Source of the DNA: Trypanosoma brucei gambiense DAL972
Taxonomy: Eukaryota; Euglenozoa; Kinetoplastea; Trypanosomatida; Trypanosomatidae
Direction of reading: 5' to 3'
NCBI RefSeq assembly: GCF_000210295.1
Contig: NC_026744.1
Span: forward strand, 1,922,001 to 1,986,000
Length of the DNA: 64,000 bases
Shown piece by piece: positions 31,387-41,823 of this stretch. The first letter of the stretch is position 1; every line of letters begins with the position of its first letter. A program made the position numbers and the translations under genes. The notes below the pieces were generated by a model. That model searched no databases, was not told the DNA's origin, and worked only from the letters and a program-made list of their open reading frames with translations.

Positions 31387-32142
31387 TTATTTTCCGGCAA
31401 AGAAAATATGGCCACCTTTCCGCCACAGTATTGCTTGCGTAGGTTAAGCACGGGTGTGGGAGGCATGCAAGAAAAGAAGATAGATGGGGTGGATAAAACA
31501 TTCGACAGATACGCTCGGGGATAAGTCAACATAACAACTTCGAGGGAAATCCAACAACAGCAACGCTTTTTGGGCCACGGGCGACAAAACCACAACAACA
31601 CACCAGTCAACAAAACTTTCCTCCCAGCACGCATTACCGCCATGGAAAAGACCACCATCCCTCCAAATGCATGATGAGAAGGTTATCCCCAGTTATATGC
31701 GTCCGTAGAGCCTACAACCCTGACCATTTCCAGCTTTTCTTTCCCGGAAGATATGAGCATACAGATGACAATGTGGAACATGGAAAGGGTCTCCTCATCT
31801 TTTCTTTCCTACCTCCTTAGCAGCATCGATTCCTTTGTTTTATTTTATTTTATTTTCTTCACTGCCAATACTATGAACGCACCCCATTTGAGCGAGTTCC
31901 GCTTCTACTAGTTCATCTTTTGGAGCATAAACACAACTGGAGAATGCACATGCAAGGGATTTACCCGTTTTCCAACCGTTAGACTGCTACGACAGCGCTC
32001 CGTCTACCCGAGGATGCTATTAAAGGACCTAAATGTGTTTGAGTTGTGACCCAACGCCCTCTTTCGTCCGCTAACTATATTTTTTTGATCGCTTTTTCTG
32101 CATTTCTACCAATACTACCAATATCATCATCACTATTACTAC
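31387..32142. other. 756 bp spacer
   Basis: Holds the 3' UTR of the PEPCK-like gene and the 5' UTR of the b5-reductase-like gene. A (TTTTA)n stretch is visible near 31838-31858. No gene seen. Confidence 0.6.
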
Positions 32143-33966
32143 TCACACTGAAGCGTGCGCGGAACCCGTTTCTGAAAGTTTCTGCATCAATTTTTTCGCC
32201 TCAGCTGATCCAACAACCTTTACGCTCTTTGCCTGATTCAGTGCGGCCTCAAGAGCGGGCTGAAGCTTTTCCGGATCAGCGTAGAGTATCGCTCGCTTTT
32301 GAAGTCCATCAATAATGATTTTACTCGCACTGGAACCAGAACCGACCACAACTATGTCCACAGAAGAGAGATTAAAAGCGCTTGGCCTAACGGGATGGGA
32401 TGCAAACACGTCTTTAGCCTTCGGAGACAAGAGATGTCCACCTGCCGCCGCCAGCGCTGTCACATCTTCCGTGTACGAATGTTTCCTCTTGTAGCCGAAA
32501 CCAGATACATGGCGACGGCCGTAGTGACGGTGAGAGCGAGCATGAGGCATACCAACACGGCATGGAAGCGGTTTGTGAACACGATCGAGACTCTCTTCAA
32601 CCAGGTCATGCGCACACGCCTCCACTTTACTCTTGGGAGCCGACACCACGTCCCACGCGCGAGAAATCCACCCGTCGCCTATCCGGTGGTGCCGTGCACC
32701 AAATATGTACTTCGAACTTCGGAGAATATCAGCCTCTCCTTCATTTTCACAAACAACTAATGTAAGGTGCTGCGCATCGGGACTAAGTATGCTCTCTGCT
32801 ACCAGTGTGAGAAGACCTTTGTCATCAGCATAAAAGCCCCAACGCGCACAGAGGAAAGCGGTGGCATCAAGCAAAATGTCACAGCTTGGTTCTGCCGCAA
32901 CAACGGCTTTCATAGGAATGCTATAGGGTTCCAGCGCTATAAACTTCGGGTGCTCAAGCCCCAAATCGCGTGGCCGCGGACCACCGAATTCCTCCACAAT
33001 ACGAGGACTCTCAAAATCCCAACTAGGAGCGTGATAAACAAGCACTCCCGGCCGCCGCCAACCCCATTCATCAATGGGAGACTGGGTGATGCGCTTCGAC
33101 AGCATGATTTCCTGCTGTGCAACGTAGTTAAACTTGCGTATGGCTGCCAGTGAGGCGAAGTAAGCATGCGTTGGGTTATCGGTGATAATACGATACGGTG
33201 TGTTTGTTGATGGATGGCTTCCGAAGACACCATCGATGAGGTAAAACCTCAAACCCTGTCCCAAGTGGTACTGTATCTCCCTTACGACGCGCTTGCCGTG
33301 AAGTCCATCGATTACCTTGAAACCGGGAAGTTCTGGATTCTTCAGCCGGCGATGCATCTGATGTTCCGGTGTATGTGGAAACATGAAGTACTGTCGCGGC
33401 CTTTTCTGCTCTGCCTGATTGTTGCAGTTGTAGTAATAGTCCACAGACATGGCACCCGCTTTGTTGTGGCGTCTTCCCCATGCGCGACCTCGAACCTCAT
33501 ATGGCCGCAGATTATACTCTCCAACACCATACGTATAGCGCCAAACGCCCGACCACATACCTGCATTTGCATAGTCGCCTACCTGTGACCAATTCGAAAC
33601 CAGGGTGCTGCTGTTCGCGTTCCACCACGGACCAGGGTCCTCGTTTGTCTTGAGGAAAAGTGTTAGTGAATTATAACCCCATTGGTACATGGTGCGGAGG
33701 TAATTCTTTGCTGGTGAACCAGGTGAAAGACGCGGGGCAACCTCGTGGCGGAAAATAGGTTTTCGCCGTTCTTCCTCTGCATCGGGGTTGCAGCAAATTT
33801 CATTTAGAATGGACATCTGCCCCGCGCTGTGGCCCGCTTGCGGCTTGAGAGCCTCCTGCATGTTGGCATACCGCACCCCGCGCCGCTGCGAATGATGAAG
33901 GAGTGCCACGCAGCTGTCACATGCGGTTAGTCGTACACCAGCACCGGAGAGGACTCTACGAAGCAT
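32143..33966 (-). CDS. Probable mitochondrial protein resembling ATP-PEP carboxykinase without its P-loop
   Basis: A 607-residue protein. It starts MLRRVLSGAGVRLTACDSC, a good mitochondrial presequence. Residues 239-275 ('LRFYLIDGVFGSHPSTNTP' then 'YRIITDNPTHAYF') line up with the N-terminal domain motif of ATP-dependent PEP carboxykinase (hydrophobic-VDxxxGxxPxTxxxVRxITxxxxxAxF). The following 'GVLVYHAPSWDFESP' and 'LGLEHPKFIALEPYSIPMK' fit its next strands. Where the kinase-1a P-loop (GxxGTGKT) should be, near residues 405-412, the sequence reads 'VCENEGEADIL', with no lysine or GKT. It would therefore be a pseudoenzyme. The alignment is by eye and could be coincidental. The ATG at 33966 is chosen because the longer frame opens with TTG. 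Confidence 0.8.
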   Translation of the reverse strand: MLRRVLSGAGVRLTACDSCVALLHHSQRRGVRYANMQEALKPQAGHSAGQMSILNEICCNPDAEEERRKPIFRHEVAPRLSPGSPAKNYLRTMYQWGYNSLTLFLKTNEDPGPWWNANSSTLVSNWSQVGDYANAGMWSGVWRYTYGVGEYNLRPYEVRGRAWGRRHNKAGAMSVDYYYNCNNQAEQKRPRQYFMFPHTPEHQMHRRLKNPELPGFKVIDGLHGKRVVREIQYHLGQGLRFYLIDGVFGSHPSTNTPYRIITDNPTHAYFASLAAIRKFNYVAQQEIMLSKRITQSPIDEWGWRRPGVLVYHAPSWDFESPRIVEEFGGPRPRDLGLEHPKFIALEPYSIPMKAVVAAEPSCDILLDATAFLCARWGFYADDKGLLTLVAESILSPDAQHLTLVVCENEGEADILRSSKYIFGARHHRIGDGWISRAWDVVSAPKSKVEACAHDLVEESLDRVHKPLPCRVGMPHARSHRHYGRRHVSGFGYKRKHSYTEDVTALAAAGGHLLSPKAKDVFASHPVRPSAFNLSSVDIVVVGSGSSASKIIIDGLQKRAILYADPEKLQPALEAALNQAKSVKVVGSAEAKKLMQKLSETGSAHASV

Positions 33967-35891
33967 ATGTGCAGCCGATTCACTCAAAGTAAATAAAACG
34001 TAAAGCGGCGACAACGGGAGGGAAAGAAGAAGAGAACTAACACCCGTGCCAACGTATACCTAACTTGTTCATATATATATATATAGAAATATATAAGAAG
34101 AAGGACGGTACATTAATATGCAAAGGGGATGAACATGCAACACGTTTTGTTGCTGCAGGTGTTTGTGTGTATATGTGTGAGGCCAAAGTAGTTATTGCTC
34201 CACCAGTGACAATTAAACAGCTGTAGATGCTCCTGCATGGGTCTGTAATGCGTGATGAAATGCGAGGCGCATCCCACTGTTTGGTCACGTTTTGCGCCTG
34301 TTCCTAGGAAGACATTAAAGAGCGCCCATTAACCGCAAGAGAAGGATTAAAATAAAAAAAATAAATACGAAAAAAAAACAGACAAAACACTGATTTGTAA
34401 GGAAGTTAACTCGTCATCCACCCACAAAAACATTCGCGCCGTTTGGCGGTTAGAGACCATAAAGTGCACAACCAAAAGTATGCGTTTCTAGAGTTGAGCT
34501 GCGTACGCTGTCCTACACGGAGTTAACCAGGGGTTATTTCGGACTTAGGTTGGAAAAAAAATTTTACTCTCAAAAGCAAAACAAAATAAAACAACAAGAA
34601 ATAAAAACGGCATGACACTACGAACATCGACACCTTATTCCTCTGTGTAGAGAAGGGTAAAGGAGAAGGAAAATGGAAGCCACCCGCAACTCACAACATT
34701 GCATGTGGTTATACGCGGCGGAAAAGACAAACACAGAAGTATGGGATGATTTTTTCTTTCCCCCGTTAGTGGTGATGAAGCGAGATGAGAATAAACGCGT
34801 TCGGTTACTCTGTGCGTTCATCTTCACTTTCTTTCCTTAAGAGGCGCATCATCTTTTCAATGTAAGAAAATGTTATCGCGCACGCACTCAGCAGTATGAA
34901 AGAATTCCGGGGAGCAATTTGCATGCCCTCTCCCCGATATCCTCCCCTCAGGCACGCTTAGAAAAGTTATATGAGTAAATGTTTAAAAAAAAAAAACAAC
35001 AAAGGCATCATAAAGTCGTGCACACCTCTATCTTCTTCCCTTTTATCTCCTTTTCTTTTCTTTTCAAGGTAAATATATTAATCCGGCTTCTTTCCCCTCT
35101 TTCTTGTTATTATTTGTCTAATGTAACACCAAAGACCTGAATCCTTCTTAACACGTCGCCACTGCATCAGAGAGACGTGATCACACACGCTACAGAACAC
35201 AGGGGAAAAACATAAATATGTGCCCACACTTGCATGTTACAAAACGTGAAAAAAGATGGATGCTTATGAAAAAAATAAAATAAAATTATGAACGAAACCT
35301 CCGTAGCGAGTTGGCGGGCGGTTAGTAACCCCCATTTTTCTTTTCCGCGGCGCAGCAAATGGGTAACTGGCCGCGGAGCAAGCGACTCTAAAAGAAGAAA
35401 AAATACACCGCTCACGAAATAACTGGCGTGGAGGAAGTGTAGGAGCAAAAAAAAATAAAAATAACAATAGATAATGAACGATTTGAATTTTGGCAGTGAG
35501 TATAAAAAAAACAGAAAAGGCAAACGGTACAGTGATGGCGGCTGTCGCGCCGCAGGTAGCTTCACCTCATCACTTTTCCCGCCAACACACACACACACAC
35601 ACAGACACAGACAGACGGAGTCGATAATTACACATCTTTGCTGCAGCATCAACCATCCCATCTTCTGGTTTTCCATATGGCACCTTTCCCCTTCCTCTTT
35701 TCCTGACACATCGCTGCTGCAATGTAATGCTTTAATTTTACACCAACGACAACGATGGAATATTGCCGCGTTACATATTTTCTGCGCCCCACTACTGTGG
35801 ACTCCCTCCACACACAAGCACAGAAGCCACTTGCATTGATGTCACCAATACCACTATTCCACCACTGTGGTGATGTATTTTTATGCCAAGC
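33967..35891. other. 1.9 kb spacer between CAMKK-like kinase 1 and the PEPCK-like gene
   Basis: Likely the kinase 3' UTR plus the 5' UTR of the PEPCK-like gene. It holds short (TA)n near 34072-34083, (CA)n near 35586-35602 and many A/T homopolymers. No gene is supported. Confidence 0.65.
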
Positions 35892-37721
35892 TCATGCAAT
35901 CGTGGGGTTCCACCGTCTCGCGTGGTAAGTAGATTCTTGCACTTGGAGACAACCCTCCCCCGCTGGCGACGCATTTGCTTCACTGTAACTTATCAGCGAG
36001 TCGTACGGTGTGTTATTTGCCATTGGTGCTCTTTCCACAATATGCTCACGCGTTACCGGGTGGCCCCATGACTTGCACTGCCACGCAGAAGGCGGGCCAG
36101 CCGCCGGCGCCGGTCGATGCAAATCAAAAGGTAGTGGTGAAGTCGGTGCACTGCAGCCTCCAGGACACTTTTGAGACGCAGACGAGTTCATTACTTCACT
36201 CCTCTGCTTTGCGACATCCTGCCGGATCATTTTTTTCACACGGAGGCGCAGCTCCGATACGGTGGGGCGGTGCTCTGGAAGAGGAGAAAGCATCCACTGC
36301 AAAATCAATCGCCACGGCTCAGGCACAACGTCGGGAATCACCACTGGGGATTGAAGTGTGTTTTGTATGTCCCCAATTGTTTTGAACGGAACCGATCCAA
36401 CAAGTAGAGTGTAGAAGGTGACACCGAGAGACCAAACATCCATGGCGAACAGAAGTTGTTTCCGGACATCTGACTTTCCGCCTCTTCCGTTATGAACACT
36501 GTTAGCATTATTGGTGCCGTCAGCGCCCACATCACCCACGCAGGGTGATGGATCAACGCTGCAAAATACTTCCGGGGGCATAAACAACGGAGTCCCCTCG
36601 AAGCGGTGCAAACACATTTCGTCATCTCCTCCGAGAATTGCCGCAACACCAAAATCAGAGATAAACGCGCACTTCTTACTGTTGACGAGTATATTTTCAG
36701 GTTTGATGTCACGATGCACGATGCCGTGCCGCTGCAGATACTCCATTCCGGCGAGAATCTGGCGCGCATAATTAGTTAAGTCCTCAGGTGGGATCGGATC
36801 ACAGTTCCCTTCTCTGTCTAGGCGGGCGATCGGGCCGTTGTCGATGTATTGCATGACAATGTATAGCTTTTCAGTATCAGGATCATCGATAACCTCAAAC
36901 AATGAGACAATACTCTTGTGTCGTAATTGCTTCATTACTCTGATTTCCCGCTGTAGAGCCTCCATCCGAGCTGTTGCTGAATTACAAGCAGTCCCAATAG
37001 CTCGTCTTTTCTCCCTCGGTCGCGGGATAACTTTAATTGCTACGGACTCGTTACGCGAGAGACTGTACGCCAGCCGCACCTTACCTGAAGTTCCCTTTCC
37101 AACACTCTTCAGCAGAGCATATTCATTCAATATCGTGGTACCCTCAATCCAGTGCGATACGGACGCATGTTTTGTGACCATGTCACCTCGCGGTATTAAT
37201 AATGGCAATTTCCATTCCTCTTTAGATGAGTCATCACTACGCATAGAAAGTGATCCCAGCGGCCGCATAGCGCTGTAGTCTTCCGGATGAAGCGATGCCG
37301 GTGTTGGGGTGTCGGCGCACTCCGCCTGTTCGCTCATTTCCAGCGCTCTGGTTTGTGGCAGCAAGGCACTCAAGTCACTGAAAACATCAACACCATATAC
37401 TGACAATGGCCATATGCCAATTTTACCTCCACCCATATATGTTGACAGCACCTGCGATTCTTTTGAGCGTGACGGGCTCGTTAATTCCTCGCCGCTTCGG
37501 TTGTGCGGTTTTGTACGAGTGGCTCGCAAGCGTTCTCCTACTGCAAGTTTTTGTGGTTCTGCAGGGGTACCTCCAGTTGATTCGCTCCCTTTGCTGTTAA
37601 CATATTGGCTCCGCTCATCTCGTTTTGCCGAGTATACAGGAAGTCGTGCAGGAGCCGTGCCCACATCCGTCCATGAAAAAAGTAATGAGGAATCCTTCCC
37701 ATCACCCTTGAAGGTGTTCAT
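35892..37721 (-). CDS. CAMKK-type serine/threonine protein kinase (kinase 1)
   Basis: A 609-residue protein with a kinase domain from about residue 200 to 500. The glycine loop GKGTSG (208-213), VAIK lysine (about 230), HRDIKPEN catalytic loop (about 336), DFG (about 356) and 'MPPEVF' in place of APE are visible, so it should be active. 'FEVIDDP...YIVMQYIDNGPI' is typical of the CaM-kinase-kinase/LKB1-activating group, whose members phosphorylate AMPK-like kinases; that role is family knowledge. The N-terminal 200 residues are Ser/Arg-rich and probably regulatory, as is the C-terminal tail. The longer frame opens at a GTG in an A/C-repeat, so the ATG at 37721 is taken, but no AG separates this ATG from the strong pyrimidine tract upstream. 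Confidence 0.88.
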   Translation of the reverse strand: MNTFKGDGKDSSLLFSWTDVGTAPARLPVYSAKRDERSQYVNSKGSESTGGTPAEPQKLAVGERLRATRTKPHNRSGEELTSPSRSKESQVLSTYMGGGKIGIWPLSVYGVDVFSDLSALLPQTRALEMSEQAECADTPTPASLHPEDYSAMRPLGSLSMRSDDSSKEEWKLPLLIPRGDMVTKHASVSHWIEGTTILNEYALLKSVGKGTSGKVRLAYSLSRNESVAIKVIPRPREKRRAIGTACNSATARMEALQREIRVMKQLRHKSIVSLFEVIDDPDTEKLYIVMQYIDNGPIARLDREGNCDPIPPEDLTNYARQILAGMEYLQRHGIVHRDIKPENILVNSKKCAFISDFGVAAILGGDDEMCLHRFEGTPLFMPPEVFCSVDPSPCVGDVGADGTNNANSVHNGRGGKSDVRKQLLFAMDVWSLGVTFYTLLVGSVPFKTIGDIQNTLQSPVVIPDVVPEPWRLILQWMLSPLPEHRPTVSELRLRVKKMIRQDVAKQRSEVMNSSASQKCPGGCSAPTSPLPFDLHRPAPAAGPPSAWQCKSWGHPVTREHIVERAPMANNTPYDSLISYSEANASPAGEGCLQVQESTYHARRWNPTIA

Positions 37722-38679
37722 TGATTTGTTGGAGGATGAAGAAAAAACAACAACAACAAAAAAAAACACGCAAAAAAAAAAAGAGGAGGGAAGTGGTGGT
37801 TATCAGATAGCTAAATTGGTCACACCGTGCGATGGAGCCAAAAGCTTTCTGTACTTGCTCTTACGAATATTTTTTCTCTCCTATGATCTTCTCTTCTAAT
37901 TTGCCGCAGGTTGATTTCGGCTGTTTAAAATTAAAAACTATAGTCGCACAGCAAACGTACGCCGACCGTTCGTAGGCGCTGATGAAGATATGGAAAGGGT
38001 GGAAAGAAAAAAAAAAGAAGAGAGAAGTCAGATAAGGTATTTTTAGAGTGGTATTTCTTGACATTGCAGAAAAGTGGACATCACAAATCATTAAATAAAT
38101 AAAGTAGAATAATCATAATCATAATAATAATACGAATAACAATAAGAGAGCCGATGCAAGAAAAGAAAGGAAAACAATTTTTTTCATAACAATATTCGAC
38201 AGCATACAACTCTTTACCGTAGCACATACGCACACACGTAAAGAGGAAGGAGGTGGCATCTTCTCAACGGGCCTCCGCAGAAGTGAAGCATAGTGACATC
38301 ATTCTATGAACAGTATCGAAAGGAACTGCTTTTTTTTTCTTTTTTTTTTTTTAAAAGAAAAACCTCTTTCCTCATCTCTCCTCCAAACACGTTTTCGTTT
38401 TCGTCTTCAGCTTCCTTTTTTTTTTCCACATCCTCTTCACCTTTTCAATTACTCCAAAATTTATTTATTTTTTTAAATCCCCTTTAACAAGGTGCGACCG
38501 CTTCTTTCCCTTTCTCATTTTAACAAAAAAAATTAAATAACTAAATAATAAAACCTCTCGTTCTCAAAACACGCACGGGGAACAGGCAAAATGAAGGGAG
38601 GAAAATACGGGCGGGTTACGAAGCCCATGAGCAATGGAGTAGATATAATAAGGAAATTTCCAAGTGAACATGAGACAAA

Positions 38680-38682
<3 letters not shown>

Positions 38683-38716
<34 letters not shown>
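38683..38716. repeat. (GT)n microsatellite
   Basis: Seventeen GT units in the kinase 1/kinase 2 spacer. Confidence 0.95.
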
Positions 38717-38720
<4 letters not shown>

Positions 38721-40137
38721 CAGGTGAAACAAAGAAATCATACGTGTGTATTAAAAAAAAAAACAACAAAAGAAAGTAAAATATTGGTATGAAACAAAAG
38801 GGAATGTGTATAGCTTTACATCAGTGTTCCTTTGAGTGCATGTGTGAATGTTCAAGTGGGTAACCGCTACTGTGTTGAGATGAATATATTTAAATTCTGC
38901 ATCATCTTCCAACCTTTGTTCGGTTGTGATGCTCCGCTTCACCAGAAAACAGCGACTGAAGTAATTCCGCACAATAAAATTTACTTTGACATGTACGCTC
39001 CCCCCTCCCTCCCCCCCTTCTTTCCTTCCGTCCTTCTTTCCTTTATTATTATTGTTATTATTATTATTTATTTTTTTTTTGGTCTTAACCTCGCTTATTC
39101 TCTTCCTTTTTTTTCCCTTCTCCATTCTCCTCGTTACTCCGCACCCACCCCTTTTTTGTTTATTTATTTCCCTTCTGTAACGTTGCAAAAAAGGCCCTTA
39201 AAATAAGGAAACAAAAACAGGACTTGAGACAGAGTGACAAAAAGAGAGAGATTGAACTAAAATCGGGTACAATAAGGGAATGAAGGGGGAAGAGGAAAAC
39301 AAAAGAAAACAAAGAAGAATGGGGACTATTTCTACATCATGACGATAATAAAAATAATGATGATAATAATAAAGCATCGCAGGATAACGACGCCCCTCAA
39401 AACCTTATAGTTCTAGCAACAGATACAAACACACAAAAACAGTAAATTAACATCTTATTGATGTTAATTAGCTGTGTATTCCCCTCGTTTCGTTCCCTTT
39501 ACTTCTTCAGAATTTCCTCTTTTTTTTTTTGTTTCCCCCTCCTTCCTAATCGTCCATTCGCTTGGTGTTTATTCATTATTTCTGTCGTATAGGCCTTTCG
39601 TGCTTACACATCAATAACCATTCTTAATCATTTTTTCTTTTCTTTTCTTTTTTTCTCCCTCTTAAAAAAAAAAGTAACCACCTTTATTGTTATTATTATG
39701 GTCTTACAATTATTGCAATAATGTCCTTCTCCCTTATATCTCTTTATCTTCTCATTCGCAATCCCGTAAGGCGTGTTACCACAACCTGTCACTACCACTT
39801 TTATTATTATTATTATTATCATTTTTTTTTCCTTGGAATTACAAGCAATTATTCCCCTTTGTAATAATTAGATGAATTTGTGTTGTCTATTTATTCGCAC
39901 ACAATTAAAAAGAAAAAAAAAGCAAAAAAAAAACGGAAAGGCAGCACAAACCTAAACATATACATCTTACTTCTTCCTCTTCCTCTTTTTCTTTCTTCCC
40001 CTTTCTTTTTTTTTTTTAAATGTTTCCTCCCGCCCTCCTTCTCATTCTTTTCTTTTTTTTTTGTACGCATTGTTAATAATGGCATATTTCCCCACGTTTA
40101 AGTTCCTCCATCACAACTTTTGATACGAGAAACATTT

Positions 40138-40138
<1 letters not shown>

Positions 40139-40174
<36 letters not shown>
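40139..40174. repeat. Compound (CA)n(TA)n microsatellite
   Basis: CA repeat running directly into a TA repeat in the kinase spacer. Confidence 0.95.
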
Positions 40175-40492
40175 TTTAAATTTAATTTAAATGTATATGC
40201 CACGCTACCATCAACGCGCACATCTTCATGAAATAAATAACTAAAAAAAAAAATCCACCAAAGCAAAAAGAAAAGAAAAGAAAAGAAAGAGGCGGGAGGA
40301 GGAGGAGGGGGGGGGGAAAAAAAAATAAAAAAATACAAATGAGCACTACTCCAAAAAGGCGGCGGCACTCATGTACGAAACCTTCCATTCTTCCATACAA
40401 ACTCTCTTTTCCCATTTTCCTTTACTTATTTCTTTGAAAACGTCTTTTATCTTTTCTTTCTTTTTTTTACATAAACTGTAGCAGTAGCAGTA

Positions 40493-40519
40493 GTGGTGGT
40501 GGTGGTGGTGGTGGTGGTG
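40493..40519. repeat. (GGT)n trinucleotide repeat
   Basis: Nine GGT units preceded by AGC/AGT units. Not inside a supported coding frame. Confidence 0.9.
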
Positions 40520-41823
40520 TTTGTGGGGGAGAAGAAACATTTTTTTTAAAAAAAGAAAAAAAAACAAAAGAAAAGAAAAGATGACTGAGGGGAGCATCAT
40601 CACGAAAAACGCAAGCATACGAAAAAAAAAATGTTAGCAGCTATATGATTCAGTATATATATATATATATATATATGTTTGTATAGCGTAAATCAGAAGA
40701 ACAAAAATACAAAAAAAAAAGAGCAAAAAAAAAAGCCTTCAACCCCAAGCACAGAAGGCGTTCGTTACATCAAACAGATTAAATAAGAGGAAAAGAAGGA
40801 GGAGAATGAGAGAGAGAGAGAAAAAAAAAAGCAACTACAAGTGGAGATACAATAAATGACAAAATGAAAAGAAGAAGGAGGAAACCCACCGCACTGAAAA
40901 GGAAAAAGGGAAAAAGGAAAAAGGGAAGGGAGGGAAAAAAAGAAACAAAAGAAATTCACTCAGGAGAGTTGGAGGAACGCGCACCCACCCACCACACCCC
41001 CCCCCCCCAAAAAAAAGAAAAAAAAAGAAAAGAAAGAGAAAGCCATACCACAACAGTACCCTTTCACTTGGTCTTTCAATCCCCTTTCTTGTTTTCTTTT
41101 TTTTTTTTTCACCCTCTCTTCGTTCCTCTAACGTTGGCGATAACAAAAAAAAAAGAACAGGTAAATGTGAGGGAGGAATGGAGGAGGAATAAGAAGGAAA
41201 AAAAAAGAAAAGAAAACAAGAAAGCAACAACATCAATACTGTAAACAGAACCAACCGTCATGCATTCGCACCTACAACAGCGCACCGAGGCATACCACAA
41301 GGGCTAATTTACAAATTACAATAACAATGCAAAGAAAAAAAAAGAGAAAGCGGGAAATTAATGGGGTTTCAACCACACTCCCGTCCGCTCAACTACGGCA
41401 CTGAAAAGAAAAAGAAAGGACAACAAAATATCGCCTACACGATGCACACACAGTTCTTCTTTTTTTTTTTTGCCCATTTTTTTTTTTCCACGGCTCTGCA
41501 CTCTAAACTCCATTTTCCTTTTCGACGATCTCTCGCGTTCGCCACCGTTGTAAGTTTCACATGCGTTTATACGGGGTACGTGCTGGAAAAATAAAAGAAA
41601 AAAAATGAGCGCTCGCATTCCATTCTTTAAAGGTAGTAGTGATAGTAGCATTATGACCAGGGAGGTAAAAGGAAAAAAAAAGAAAATGGGAGGGGAACAA
41701 TAAAAGAAAAGAGCAGAGGAAGACTAAGATTTATTGAAAGGCCCGAAAGCGGTCAAACCACACTTGCTGAAACCCAACGCTTTTCTTCCAACTATCTACC
41801 TACCCAACTTCCCATTAAATAAC

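Larger units (their letters stand above)
37722..41823. other. 4.1 kb AT-rich spacer between the two CAMKK-type kinases
   Basis: The longest gene-free stretch of the window, probably the 3' UTR of kinase 2 and the 5' UTR of kinase 1. It contains (GT)n at 38683-38716, CA/TA repeats at 40139-40174, (GGT)n at 40493-40519, (TA)n at 40654-40676 and a C12 run near 40997-41008, plus many long A and T runs. Frames in it are low-complexity. No gene is supported. Confidence 0.7.
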
